A DNA stretch of 64,000 nucleotides, taken from contig CATKZP010000004.1 of assembly GCA_949841355.1 (NCBI GenBank), forward strand, positions 62,001-126,000, written 5' to 3'. The stretch is from an uncultured Oscillospiraceae bacterium (GTDB lineage Bacteria > Bacillota > Clostridia > Oscillospirales > Oscillospiraceae). Both the position numbers and the translations under genes were made by a program. The notes under the pieces were generated by a model. That model did not search any database. It was not told the DNA's origin and saw nothing but the letters and a program-made list of their open reading frames with translations. Positions 50,388 through 58,078 of the stretch are shown here, in pieces (position 1 is the stretch's first letter; each line of letters starts with the position of its first letter).

Positions 50388-51141
50388 CAATCCATCACCC
50401 CGGCTCACCCTGGGTTACGACTTAGACCGCTGGCGGTTGTTCGGGGAGAAGGTGCCAATGAGCACCGATCTCTCGCCAAAAACCAACAGCCACATTCTGC
50501 TATGCGGGATGTCCGGAGCTGGGAAAAGTTTCCATGAACAGCAGATTGTGTGCAAGCTGGCCCTTGCGGAGCCAGACGGGGAAATCTACTTTGCGGATTA
50601 TAAGCAGGACGATAGTTTTGCCTATCTGCGCGGGTGCCCCCGGTACTACGCGTACAAGGACACGCTAAAGGCCCTGGACAAAGTACATGACCGCTTGTTG
50701 GCCCGTCAGTCCGGGAAGGATGCCAGCCGGAACCCGGTGACGCTAATCTGGGACGAGTACATGGCCCAGATGCTGGCCCATATTAGCGAGGACAAAAAAG
50801 CCACCGCTGTTGTCATGGGCAAAGTGAGTGAAATCCTGATGCTGGGTCGTTCGCTGTCTGTTCGGCTCGTCATATCGTGCCAGCGCCCGGACGCTTTGGC
50901 GTTCCCTGCCGGGAGCCGCTTGAACTATGGCGTGGTGGTGGTGCTGGGAGCCGCTGTGCGCTCCATCTATGAGATGCTTTTACCCGACCACATGGAGCTG
51001 GTAAAGGGCCGTCAATTTGGCCGTGGTGAAGGGGTAGTGCTCCTGCAAGGCTCTGAACTGCACTATGTCAAAGTGCCCATGGTAAGAGATGTACCCCGCA
51101 TGGAAGAAATCTGTATCAGGGCATTGGGGGGCAAGGAGTAA
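50374..51141 (+). CDS. FtsK/HerA-like DNA-translocase ATPase
   Basis: The 255-residue soluble ATPase has Walker A GMSGAGKS (45-52), the FtsK-type segment IYFADYKQDDSFAYL (near 68-82), Walker B VTLIWDEYM (near 121-129) and an Arg-rich sensor region ISCQRPDALAFP (near 168-179). It is shorter than chromosomal FtsK and TcpA and lacks membrane helices, which the preceding gene may supply. Probable role: pumping single- or double-stranded element DNA during transfer or partition. The origin hairpin begins just after its stop. Confidence 0.85.
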   Translation: MMNCDNPSPRLTLGYDLDRWRLFGEKVPMSTDLSPKTNSHILLCGMSGAGKSFHEQQIVCKLALAEPDGEIYFADYKQDDSFAYLRGCPRYYAYKDTLKALDKVHDRLLARQSGKDASRNPVTLIWDEYMAQMLAHISEDKKATAVVMGKVSEILMLGRSLSVRLVISCQRPDALAFPAGSRLNYGVVVVLGAAVRSIYEMLLPDHMELVKGRQFGRGEGVVLLQGSELHYVKVPMVRDVPRMEEICIRALGGKE

Positions 51142-51147
51142 GGAGGC

Positions 51148-51184
51148 CCCCGCCGCCGCAGGGCGAAGCCCAGCGGCGGCGGGG
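51148..51184 (+). repeat. GC-rich cruciform next to the origin
   Basis: CCCGCCGCCGC-type left arm and GCGGCGGCGGGG right arm give 12 perfect pairs, with an inner GGGC-GAA-GCCC hairpin. Its last four bases (51181-51184) are also the first four of the origin stem, so the two structures compete. Confidence 0.75.
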
Positions 51185-51216
51185 TTGCCTGGGCGTAGTA
51201 TTACCCAGGCAACCCC
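51181..51216 (+). other. rolling-circle origin hairpin with circovirus-type nonanucleotide
   Basis: A 13-bp perfect stem (GGGGTTGCCTGGG / CCCAGGCAACCCC) presents the 10-nt loop CGTAGTATTA. TAGTATTAC (51196-51204) matches the NANTATTAC nonanucleotide at the apex of circovirus, cyclovirus and geminivirus-like origins. The expected nick is between T51202 and A51203. It lies 38 bases before rep, in the same orientation. Confidence 0.9.
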
Positions 51217-51230
51217 TGTACCGTGTACCA
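51217..51230 (+). repeat. iteron-like tandem repeat
   Basis: TGTACCG TGTACCA, two 7-base units directly beside the origin stem, where CRESS Reps bind their iterons. Confidence 0.7.
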
Positions 51231-51254
51231 TCCAGAAAAAGGAAGTAGCATAAT

Positions 51255-52208
51255 ATGGAAACCAGGCATAGGCGTTTTCAGCTCACCATCAACAATCCTG
51301 GCGAAGCCTGGACGCATGATAAAATCCGGGAAGCACTGGAAAAGCTGAACCTCAAATATTGGTGCATGGCCGATGAAGTGGGGCTACAAGAGCAAACACC
51401 CCATACCCATATCTATTTTGTAAGCAATATATCCGCTATCCGCTTCTCTACAGTCAAATATCTGTTCTATACCGCTCACATCGAACCCGCGCAGGGGACG
51501 AGCGCTGAAAACCGGGCTTACATCAAGAAGGAGGGCGACAAGTGGAAAGAGAAGGCGGAAACGTCCATCCCCGGCACATTCGAGGAATGGGGCGAGTGTC
51601 CTATTGAGCACCCAGGGGAGCGGACGGACTTAGCAATTCTCTATGAGTACATCAAAGACGGGCTATCCAATTACGAGATCATGGAGCGGAACCCGGAGTA
51701 TATGCTGAATCTTGAAAAGATAGAACGAGCTCGGCAAGCAGTACGGGAACAGCAGTACCGGGAAACATTCCGGGAGTTGGAAACGACCTACATATGGGGC
51801 CCGACCGGGACAGGCAAAACGCGGAGTGTGATGGAGGGTCACAGCTATGCGGGAGTATACCGTGTGACGGACTACGCCCACCCCTTCGATAGCTACGCCG
51901 GGGAAGAAGTGTTGTTGCTGGACGAGTACAGCAGTAATTTCAAAATCCGTAATTTGCTGAACTACCTGGACGGCTATCCTTTGACATTGCCAGCGCGGTA
52001 CAGTAACCGTGTGGCTTGCTATACGAAGGTCTACATTATATCAAACCTGTGCCTGACAAAGCAATACCCCGAGGCACAATATGAATCCCCGGCAACGTAT
52101 GCGGCGCTGTTGCGGCGAATCCAGAAGGTGAGGCGGTACACGGTCCCTGGCGAGTACGAGGAGTACAGTACCGAGGAATACATGGAGAACCCATTCTTAC
52201 AGCGGTAG
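51255..52208 (+). CDS. CRESS-type replication initiator (HUH endonuclease plus S3H helicase)
   Basis: The 317-residue Rep has all CRESS motifs. HUH motif I is FQLTINNP (8-15), motif II is HTH (50-52, in TPHTHIYF), and motif III YIKK has nucleophile Tyr89 and Lys92. The superfamily 3 helicase has Walker A GPTGTGKT (182-189), Walker B VLLLDE (219-224) and motif C YIISN (260-264). Size and domain order match circovirus-like and bacterial pCRESS Reps. It should nick TAGTATT/AC in the hairpin just upstream and unwind the replicon. It could double as a relaxase. AAAAAGGAAG precedes the ATG. Confidence 0.95.
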   Translation: METRHRRFQLTINNPGEAWTHDKIREALEKLNLKYWCMADEVGLQEQTPHTHIYFVSNISAIRFSTVKYLFYTAHIEPAQGTSAENRAYIKKEGDKWKEKAETSIPGTFEEWGECPIEHPGERTDLAILYEYIKDGLSNYEIMERNPEYMLNLEKIERARQAVREQQYRETFRELETTYIWGPTGTGKTRSVMEGHSYAGVYRVTDYAHPFDSYAGEEVLLLDEYSSNFKIRNLLNYLDGYPLTLPARYSNRVACYTKVYIISNLCLTKQYPEAQYESPATYAALLRRIQKVRRYTVPGEYEEYSTEEYMENPFLQR

Positions 52209-52356
52209 CAGGAGCAGGGGCAGGACGAAACCCACCCAGGAGGACAGCGGTGAGAACGCTTTAGAGCCGACAGTGGGAGGGTAGAACAGCCCCACTTGCA
52301 ATAACGGCCCCGCAGGGCCGCACCTTTGAAAACCGAAAATGGGGGAGGTGAAACAT

Positions 52357-52521
52357 ATGCCAGCCAGCGACCTAAACGGGCCAACGCTGGAGAAGGAAAT
52401 CGGGGGCACGACCTATAAGATAACCTCCGTCTACTCCAAGAACGCCACGGAAACAGCGGTTGAGAAAATGCGGCGTCTGATACTGAAAGATGCTGATAAA
52501 GTTCTGAAAAAGCTGAGATAA
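52357..52521 (+). CDS. TnpW-like element protein
   Basis: The 54-residue protein (IGGTTYKITSVYSKNATETA, then MRRLILKDADKVLKKLR) matches the small TnpW proteins found just before large serine recombinases on Firmicutes transposons. Function unknown. ATG 52357 is used because GGGGGAGGTG sits before it; ATG 52339 precedes that site. The 52209-52356 gap holds CGGCCC-CGCA-GGGCCG (52307-52322). Confidence 0.85.
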   Translation: MPASDLNGPTLEKEIGGTTYKITSVYSKNATETAVEKMRRLILKDADKVLKKLR

Positions 52522-52524
52522 TCC

Positions 52525-52574
52525 TTGTAAACAGCCGGATTCTATGGTATAATCTATACATAGGGTTCGGCTGT
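52525..52574 (+). promoter_or_regulatory. recombinase promoter within an inverted repeat
   Basis: TTGTAA (52525-52530), 17 bases, TATAAT (52548-52553). ACAGCCG (52531-52537) and CGGCTGT (52568-52574) flank the -10, a possible operator. Confidence 0.75.
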
Positions 52575-52596
52575 CACTTTAAGGAGGCTATAGAAA

Positions 52597-54258
52597 ATGT
52601 GGCAGTTCGATAAATTTACTAATACATTCATCCCCGGTGCTCTCCCCGCTGACGATAGCAAAATTACCGCTTGCTATACCCGGCTTTCCCAGGAGGATGA
52701 GCAGGAAGGGGACAGCGGCTCTATCCTCAATCAACGTGATTTTCTGCTGAAATACTGCAAGGAGCAGGGGCTAAATAACGTGTACTTCTTTTCTGATGAC
52801 GGCTACACGGGGACAAATTTTGACCGCCCCGGCTTCACCGAGCTAATGGAGTTGGTGGAGCGCGGACAGGTTCAAACCATCATCGTGAAAGACCACTCGC
52901 GGCTGGGCCGTAACCGCCTTGTGGTGGGCGCTCTCATGGAGCGGTTCACCGAGGATTACGGGGTGCGTTATATCGCCGTGACGGACGGTATAGACAGCGC
53001 CAAGGGCCTTGACGATATGGTGGCGGTGCGGGAGCTGTTCAACGAGTTCTACCCCCGGGACACGTCCAAGAAGATACGGGCGGTGTTCACCAACAAGGGC
53101 AACAGCGGCCAGCGGCTCTGTACCCAAGTTCCCTATGGCTACAAGGGGGACAAGCATAGATGGGACGTGGACGAAGAAGCGGCCCAGGTGGTGCGGGAGA
53201 TATTCAGCCTGTGCATGAATGGGCTGGGGCCAATGCAGATAGCCAAGCGGCTCCGGGCGGCGCAAGTGCTGACCCCTACGGCGTACAAGCTGGAAAAGGG
53301 CTTCCCCGTGGTGGGCCATCCCCGTGAAAACCCGTATGAATGGGATAGTAAGCTGGTGGCGAAGATTTTGGAGCGGATGGAGTACACGGGCTGTACGGTG
53401 AATTTCAAGGGGTATAAGAAGTCCTACAAGTCCAAGAAGCGGGTACAGAACCCCCCGGACAAGTGGAAGGTGTTCCCGGACACCCACCCGGCAATCATAG
53501 ACCGGGAGACCTGGGAACGGGTGCAGGAGCTACGAAAGAACAAGCGCCGCCCCACAAAGACGGGCAAGCAGAGTATATTTTCCGGGCTGGTGTACTGTGC
53601 CGACTGCGGCGCGAAGCTCCACTATTGTACCACTGCCAGCTTTGAGGACAGGCAGAACCATTTCCGCTGTGCCAACTACAAGAGCAACACGGGCACCTGT
53701 TCCGCGCACTTTATCCGGGAGGTCGTGCTATCTGATATTGTGCTGGAACATCTGCGGCGGACGGTTCAATATGTCCAGGCTCATGAAACCGAGTTTGTGC
53801 AAGCGGTGATGGATAAGAGCGTGGCCGACCAAAAGCGGGAGGTAGCGCAGAAACGGCGGGAGTTGTCCCAGGCCGAGCGGCGTATATCGGATTTAGATGT
53901 GCTGTTCCAGCGTATCTATGAGGACAATATCAGTGGGAAGCTTTCAGACGAGCGGTTTTCCAAGCTGTCCAAGTCCTACGAGGACGAACAGCGCACCTTG
54001 ACGGGAAAGGCCAAGGCCCTCCATGCTGAATTGGACAAGGAACAGGCCCAGGCCGTGAACGTGGCCCAATTTATCGCCCTGGTGAAAAAGTACAGCGAGA
54101 TTGACGCGCTCACCCCGGCTATTGTCAATGAGTTCATCGAGCGCATCAACGTACACGCCCCGGACAAGTCCAGCGGCCACCGTACCCAACAGATTGACAT
54201 TGTGTATAACTTCATCGGTATGCTCCCCACCCCCCAGGCCAAGAAAGAAGCGGCGTAG
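52597..54258 (+). CDS. large serine recombinase, TnpX-like
   Basis: The 553-residue protein has a resolvase catalytic domain (about 22-170) with the nucleophile Ser in GDSGSILNQR and Arg residues in DHSRLGRNR. A recombinase domain (about 185-300) follows, then a zinc-ribbon (YCADCGAKLHYC near 332-343 with a distal Cys pair) and a coiled coil (about 400-480). This is a complete TnpX/Tn4451-type integrase, expected to excise the element through GA- or TA-type cores without target duplication. AAGGAGG precedes the ATG. Confidence 0.95.
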   Translation: MWQFDKFTNTFIPGALPADDSKITACYTRLSQEDEQEGDSGSILNQRDFLLKYCKEQGLNNVYFFSDDGYTGTNFDRPGFTELMELVERGQVQTIIVKDHSRLGRNRLVVGALMERFTEDYGVRYIAVTDGIDSAKGLDDMVAVRELFNEFYPRDTSKKIRAVFTNKGNSGQRLCTQVPYGYKGDKHRWDVDEEAAQVVREIFSLCMNGLGPMQIAKRLRAAQVLTPTAYKLEKGFPVVGHPRENPYEWDSKLVAKILERMEYTGCTVNFKGYKKSYKSKKRVQNPPDKWKVFPDTHPAIIDRETWERVQELRKNKRRPTKTGKQSIFSGLVYCADCGAKLHYCTTASFEDRQNHFRCANYKSNTGTCSAHFIREVVLSDIVLEHLRRTVQYVQAHETEFVQAVMDKSVADQKREVAQKRRELSQAERRISDLDVLFQRIYEDNISGKLSDERFSKLSKSYEDEQRTLTGKAKALHAELDKEQAQAVNVAQFIALVKKYSEIDALTPAIVNEFIERINVHAPDKSSGHRTQQIDIVYNFIGMLPTPQAKKEAA

Positions 54259-54280
54259 CCTTTCGACTACGCCACTTCTT
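54245..54280 (+). terminator. hairpin at the recombinase stop
   Basis: AAGAAGCGGCGTAG pairs with CTACGCCACTTCTT (one mismatch). The 3' arm is followed by CC, so termination is uncertain. Confidence 0.6.
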
Positions 54281-54337
54281 CCAAATGAAAATACTTCCTT
54301 ATGGGGCCCCCCGAACCTGGCGGGGGCGCGTTTCTTA

Positions 54338-54497
54338 GAAGCTGTACCAATCGCCTCAGCACCCAGCTTAGTGGCCCAAATTGCCGCTGGCTGCGTTGAA
54401 AAATCTTGAAATACACAAAGTATTCCCGCGATTTTTCGCCTTGCCATCGGCAATTTTGGCTCGCGAATCTGAATACTTCGGCTATTGGTACAGCTTC
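54338..54497. mobile_element. 160-bp MITE-like palindromic element
   Basis: Terminal inverted repeats GAAGCTGTACCAATCGCC (54338-54355) and GGCTATTGGTACAGCTTC (54480-54497) match at 17 of 18 positions. Both ends are flanked by TTA (54335-54337, 54498-54500), a likely 3-bp target duplication. Internal segments are also complementary (AAATTGCCG/CGGCAATTT, GAAAAATC/GATTTTTC), so the whole element can fold. No coding capacity. Confidence 0.8.
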
Positions 54498-55199
54498 TTA
54501 TTCCGTTTTCCGCTCTCTGCGCGCCGTCCACCGCTTCCAGGCCAGCCGGATGGTGGCGGCGGGCAGCAGGATGGTGAACACGCTCAGCACTCCGTAGGCC
54601 AGCAGGAAGAGCAGAATCATCAACAGAATGCTGCCTCCCATCGCCCCGTCCGCCATCAGCCACTCCCAGGACCACGCAAGCCCCGAAAAGGGCTGCCACG
54701 CGCCTAAGACAGGCCCCATAATGGCCGGTGTGCACAAAAACAGGTAGCCCATCGCCCATACCAGCCAGCCGAACAGGAGGAAGGGGTGCTTTTTGGCCAG
54801 CAGCAGGGGCAGGCCCGCCATGAGCACCACCAGACCTATGAGAAACACCTCGGCATCGCCCCTAACCGCCGAGAGCAGGCACAGCCCCGCGCCGCCTGCG
54901 GTGCAGACCGTGCCCAGGATCTGGGTGGTGGTGAGCCCCCGCCGGGGCCGCTCCACGTAGACGATCTGAGGCGCCGCCGCAGGCGTCTGCGGCCCGGGTG
55001 CTTCTCCGTCCCGCACCAGCTGGTCCACGCTCACCCCGAACAGGTCGGCCAGCTTAATGATCTTATCCAGCTCGGGCACCGCCTGGCCCGTCTCCCACTT
55101 GCTCACCGACTGCCGGGACACCTCCAGCTTTTCCGCCAGATCTCCCTGGGACAGGTTTTGTCTGGTGCGCAGCTCTAAAATTTTTTCCGCTAAGCTCAT
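54498..55199 (-). CDS. XRE regulator with membrane domain
   Basis: The 233-residue protein has an N-terminal HTH_3 domain (about 5-62; LSQGDLAEKLEVSRQSVSKW, LADLFGVSVDQLV), a linker (about 65-95) and four to five membrane helices in the C-terminal 135 residues. Start 55199 is chosen because GGGAGG lies upstream; the longer frame to 55358 runs through the promoter. The stop TAA is supplied by the TTA that flanks the MITE, so insertion may have trimmed or just missed the original C-terminus. Likely a membrane-linked stress or autoregulatory protein. Confidence 0.85.
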   Translation of the reverse strand: MSLAEKILELRTRQNLSQGDLAEKLEVSRQSVSKWETGQAVPELDKIIKLADLFGVSVDQLVRDGEAPGPQTPAAAPQIVYVERPRRGLTTTQILGTVCTAGGAGLCLLSAVRGDAEVFLIGLVVLMAGLPLLLAKKHPFLLFGWLVWAMGYLFLCTPAIMGPVLGAWQPFSGLAWSWEWLMADGAMGGSILLMILLFLLAYGVLSVFTILLPAATIRLAWKRWTARRERKTE

Positions 55200-55224
55200 C
55201 GCCGCAGCCTCCCTTCTGGACTCT

Positions 55225-55290
55225 ATTTTAGCGATTTCCCAACGAAAAGGCAACCAATCGCCCTTGGAAATTTTAGCAACCGATGGTTGC
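55225..55290 (-). promoter_or_regulatory. promoter and operator of the XRE membrane gene
   Basis: Minus strand TTGCCT (55248-55253), 17 bases, TAAAAT (55225-55230). Perfect GCAACC-GAT-GGTTGC (55276-55290) lies upstream, and a GCAACC half-site overlaps the -35, fitting autoregulation. Confidence 0.75.
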
Positions 55291-55397
55291 ACCAGGCGTT
55301 TTGGGAGAATTTTGTGATGTGAAGGGGGAACAGCAGGTCCGGGCGGCTGGAAGTCCATCGCGTCCCAGTGTCGGACGACCTGATGCCATATTGCGAA

Positions 55398-55436
55398 AAG
55401 AGAAGGAGCGCCAGCCCGTAAGCTGACGCTTCCCTT
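55398..55436 (-). terminator. terminator of the histidine-kinase operon
   Basis: On the minus strand GGAAGCGTCAGC / GCTGGCGCTCC is followed by TTCTCTTTT. Nearly identical to the terminator at 48404-48440. Confidence 0.85.
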
Positions 55437-55448
55437 TTTGCGGCCCCT

Positions 55449-58061
55449 TTATTTCAAGTGCTTTTTTAACTTGCAGGTGACGGCTTGAATGTCAATCGGC
55501 TTGGCCAAGTGGTCGTTCATGCCGCACTTTAAGCACCTTTGAATATCTTCTGAAAATGCGTCGGCGGTCATGGCGATAATGGGAATACCCGCGTCGTCGC
55601 GCTCCAGCGCCCGGATGGCCATTGTCGCTTCGTAGCCGTCCATCGTGGGCATACGCACGTCCATGAGAATCGCGTCGTAATACCCAACAGGCGATTTCTC
55701 GAATTTCGCAACACAGATTTCTCCGTTTTCAACCCAATCCAATTCCATCTCAAGCACAGAAAGCAGCTCTCTGGCGACCTCCCAATTGAGCTCGTTATCC
55801 TCCGCCAACAAAATCCGCTTCCCCCGAAGCACCAGATCAACCGGCGCTTCGGCATCGGCAGCCTCCTCGCCGGAGATGCCGGCAAACGTGTTCAGGGCGT
55901 CGAGCAGCGTGGACTTGAACAGCGGAGCGGTAACGAATCCGGAAATCCCCGCCGCCCGGGCCTCCGCCTCCGCTCCGCTCCAATCGCAGGCCGAGAGCAG
56001 CAACGCAGGGCCGCCTTCCCCACAGCTGGAGCGGATGGCGCGGGCCGCCTCGATCCCGCTCATATCCGTAAGCCTCCAGCCCAAAATAACCAGCTGATAG
56101 CCGCCGTCCCGGCGGCGTTCTGCAATCTGCTCCACGGCGCGTCCGGCGCTGAGGCACCATTCGGCGCGGACGCCGATGGACTCCAAGGCCTGCGCCGCAT
56201 TGGCGCATAGCCGCTCGTCCCCGTCCGCCACCAGTATATTCCAGTCTGGCAGCGCCGCCTCAGCTTCCGGCTCATCCGCCTTCGCCAGATCAAAAACAAC
56301 GTGGAATTCGCTGCCCTTGCCCTGCTCGCTGCGGACGGAAATGGCGCCGTCCATGGCGTCTACAATATACTTGGTGATTGCCATGCCCAGGCCGGACCCC
56401 TCCGTTTTCCGCACGCGGGTATTGTCCTCTCTGCTGAAGGATTCAAATATGACCTTCTGATACTCCTCCGACATGCCGATGCCCGTATCGCTCACCAGGA
56501 AATGGGTGCGGACGCAGGAGGGAGCCTTGGGCGACGGCTCCTGATACACGGACACTTGAACGCAGCCGTTCTCCGGGGTGAACTTGACGGCGTTTCCCAG
56601 CAGGTTGATTAACACCTGATTCAGCCGCACGCTGTCACAGCACACGTGCTCCGAAAGAATCTCATAGGAAACGGCGTTTAGCTGCTGGCTTTTCGCCTTC
56701 ACCTGAGGCTGCATGATGCTGACAACGCCGTCCATCACCGTTTTCAGGGACACCGGCTCAACGTTCAGCGTCATTTTGCCGCTTTCAATCTTGGATATGT
56801 CCAATACGTTGTTGATAAGGCCCAGCAGATGCTTGCTGGACAGCGCGATTTTACCCAGGTAGTCCTGGACCTGCTCCGGGCTGTGGGTGTGGTCCATGGC
56901 CAGGGAGGTCATGCCGATGATGGCGTTCATGGGGGTGCGTATGTCGTGGCTCATGCTGGAGAGGAATTCCTGCTTTGCCGCGTTGGCGTGCTCCGCTTCT
57001 TTTCGGGCGGACTCGGCAGCTTTTCGCACCACATCCAGTTCGGCGTTCATCTGCTTCAGCTCAGACACTTGGCTGCTGAATAATTTCACATACTGACGGA
57101 ATATGTAGAGCAGCATGGCAATCACCGCGAGGGACGCGGCATAGACGAGGATAAGCCAGTGGCTGCCCATGCCGGAAATGGCCTGATCCAGCCCGTCAAA
57201 GGGAAGGACCGTGACCAGGTACCAGTCACAGTAGGGAAGATCGGTGCAGTACAGGTGGCGGCGCGATCCGCCGCTTTCCAGAATGACGGAGTAATCTTCG
57301 CTGGCGTTCATGGCCGCCGTCAGCTGCTGAATATAGGTGGCAGCCTCCTCGTGCTGATCGTCAAAAATGCTGTAAAGCCGGTCAAAATAATTTTTATGGG
57401 GGCCGTCCTCATTGCCCACCACATAGCTGCCGTCCTGTCGTATGACAAAGGAGTAGCTCAGCGAGCTGTCCGAATCGAGGAAAAGAACCTCGCCCATATA
57501 CTTGGTGGAGAGACCCACGATAATGGCCAGGCTGTCGCTTCCGTCGGACATGGGATATTCGCAGGGGACGCCGAACAAAATCACGCCGTCCCCGCCGCTG
57601 TCCGCGGCGGACGCCGCCTTGCGCTCCCCGTTTCTCAGACACTCCAAAAACGGCTCGGGATGGTTGAGCTCCACCGGGTCGCCGTAGATCATCTCAATTG
57701 TTCCATCGGACGAATACAGGGCGGCGCACAGGAAATGCCTTGCCCGCGCGCCGTACTCGATCTCCTCATACGAGCCGTAGCCGGACGCTCCGTCACCCGC
57801 TGCGATATGCGCGATGGACTCCGCCATGGTCAGGCGCAGCTCAATGATCGTTTCGAAGTGCAGCGACACCTGCTCGTTCATTCCGGCCATATAAGAAATG
57901 CCGATCTCCTCAATTGTGCCGTTGCTCATGGTGCGAATGGAGATTCCCAGGAAGGAAAACACGAAAATGGTGAAACAGATAATCACCGCTATGCTGATTT
58001 TCAAAGAACGCGGCAAGGTCTTGCTTTTCATACTTTTTTCCATCTCCACAGTTTTTAACAT
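55449..58061 (-). CDS. membrane hybrid histidine kinase with a pseudo-receiver
   Basis: The 870-residue protein has a membrane helix (about 22-44), an extracellular Cache-like sensor (about 45-300), a second helix (about 303-323), a coiled coil, HisKA (SHDIRTPMNAIIGM, about 373), HATPase (about 480-595) and two receivers. The first receiver (about 607-725) has Gly for the phosphoacceptor Asp (VILGWRL) and Ala for the conserved Lys (FVTAPLF), so it cannot be phosphorylated normally. The second (about 747-868; AILMDVRMP) is intact. ATG 58061 has no good ribosome binding site; ATG 58031 after GGAG is possible. It lies 17 bases after the next kinase gene. Confidence 0.9.
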   Translation of the reverse strand: MLKTVEMEKSMKSKTLPRSLKISIAVIICFTIFVFSFLGISIRTMSNGTIEEIGISYMAGMNEQVSLHFETIIELRLTMAESIAHIAAGDGASGYGSYEEIEYGARARHFLCAALYSSDGTIEMIYGDPVELNHPEPFLECLRNGERKAASAADSGGDGVILFGVPCEYPMSDGSDSLAIIVGLSTKYMGEVLFLDSDSSLSYSFVIRQDGSYVVGNEDGPHKNYFDRLYSIFDDQHEEAATYIQQLTAAMNASEDYSVILESGGSRRHLYCTDLPYCDWYLVTVLPFDGLDQAISGMGSHWLILVYAASLAVIAMLLYIFRQYVKLFSSQVSELKQMNAELDVVRKAAESARKEAEHANAAKQEFLSSMSHDIRTPMNAIIGMTSLAMDHTHSPEQVQDYLGKIALSSKHLLGLINNVLDISKIESGKMTLNVEPVSLKTVMDGVVSIMQPQVKAKSQQLNAVSYEILSEHVCCDSVRLNQVLINLLGNAVKFTPENGCVQVSVYQEPSPKAPSCVRTHFLVSDTGIGMSEEYQKVIFESFSREDNTRVRKTEGSGLGMAITKYIVDAMDGAISVRSEQGKGSEFHVVFDLAKADEPEAEAALPDWNILVADGDERLCANAAQALESIGVRAEWCLSAGRAVEQIAERRRDGGYQLVILGWRLTDMSGIEAARAIRSSCGEGGPALLLSACDWSGAEAEARAAGISGFVTAPLFKSTLLDALNTFAGISGEEAADAEAPVDLVLRGKRILLAEDNELNWEVARELLSVLEMELDWVENGEICVAKFEKSPVGYYDAILMDVRMPTMDGYEATMAIRALERDDAGIPIIAMTADAFSEDIQRCLKCGMNDHLAKPIDIQAVTCKLKKHLK

Positions 58062-58078
58062 GCTGAGTTGCCGGCCGG

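Larger units (their letters stand above)
49121..54282. mobile_element. integrated CRESS-Rep rolling-circle element with serine recombinase
   Basis: Genes in order on the plus strand: small protein (49312), membrane protein (49635), FtsK-like ATPase (50374), origin hairpin (51181), CRESS-type Rep (51255), TnpW (52357), large serine recombinase (52597). The order small protein, membrane protein, FtsK motor, origin, HUH protein parallels the orf23-orf20 end of Tn916-type elements, but the HUH protein here is a CRESS-type Rep with a helicase domain. Exact ends were not found. The left limit could extend to 48.4 or 45.3 kb; the right limit is placed after the recombinase. Confidence 0.8.

Noticed and set aside
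49312-52208. Filamentous phage (Zot-like ATPase plus replication protein)
   Set aside because: The ATPase has FtsK-type motifs and no membrane helix of its own, no coat or adsorption genes are present, and Rep carries an S3H helicase not found in inovirus initiators.
45065-54334. Search for direct repeats bounding the accessory block as attachment sites
   Set aside because: Only short GC-rich words (for example GCGCCCCCGCC near 44990 and its inverse near 54321) were shared, not enough to define ends.
48404-55436. The two similar terminators as the true ends of the mobile element
   Set aside because: Each lies correctly behind a gene as a normal terminator, and the right copy is beyond the chromosomal XRE gene.
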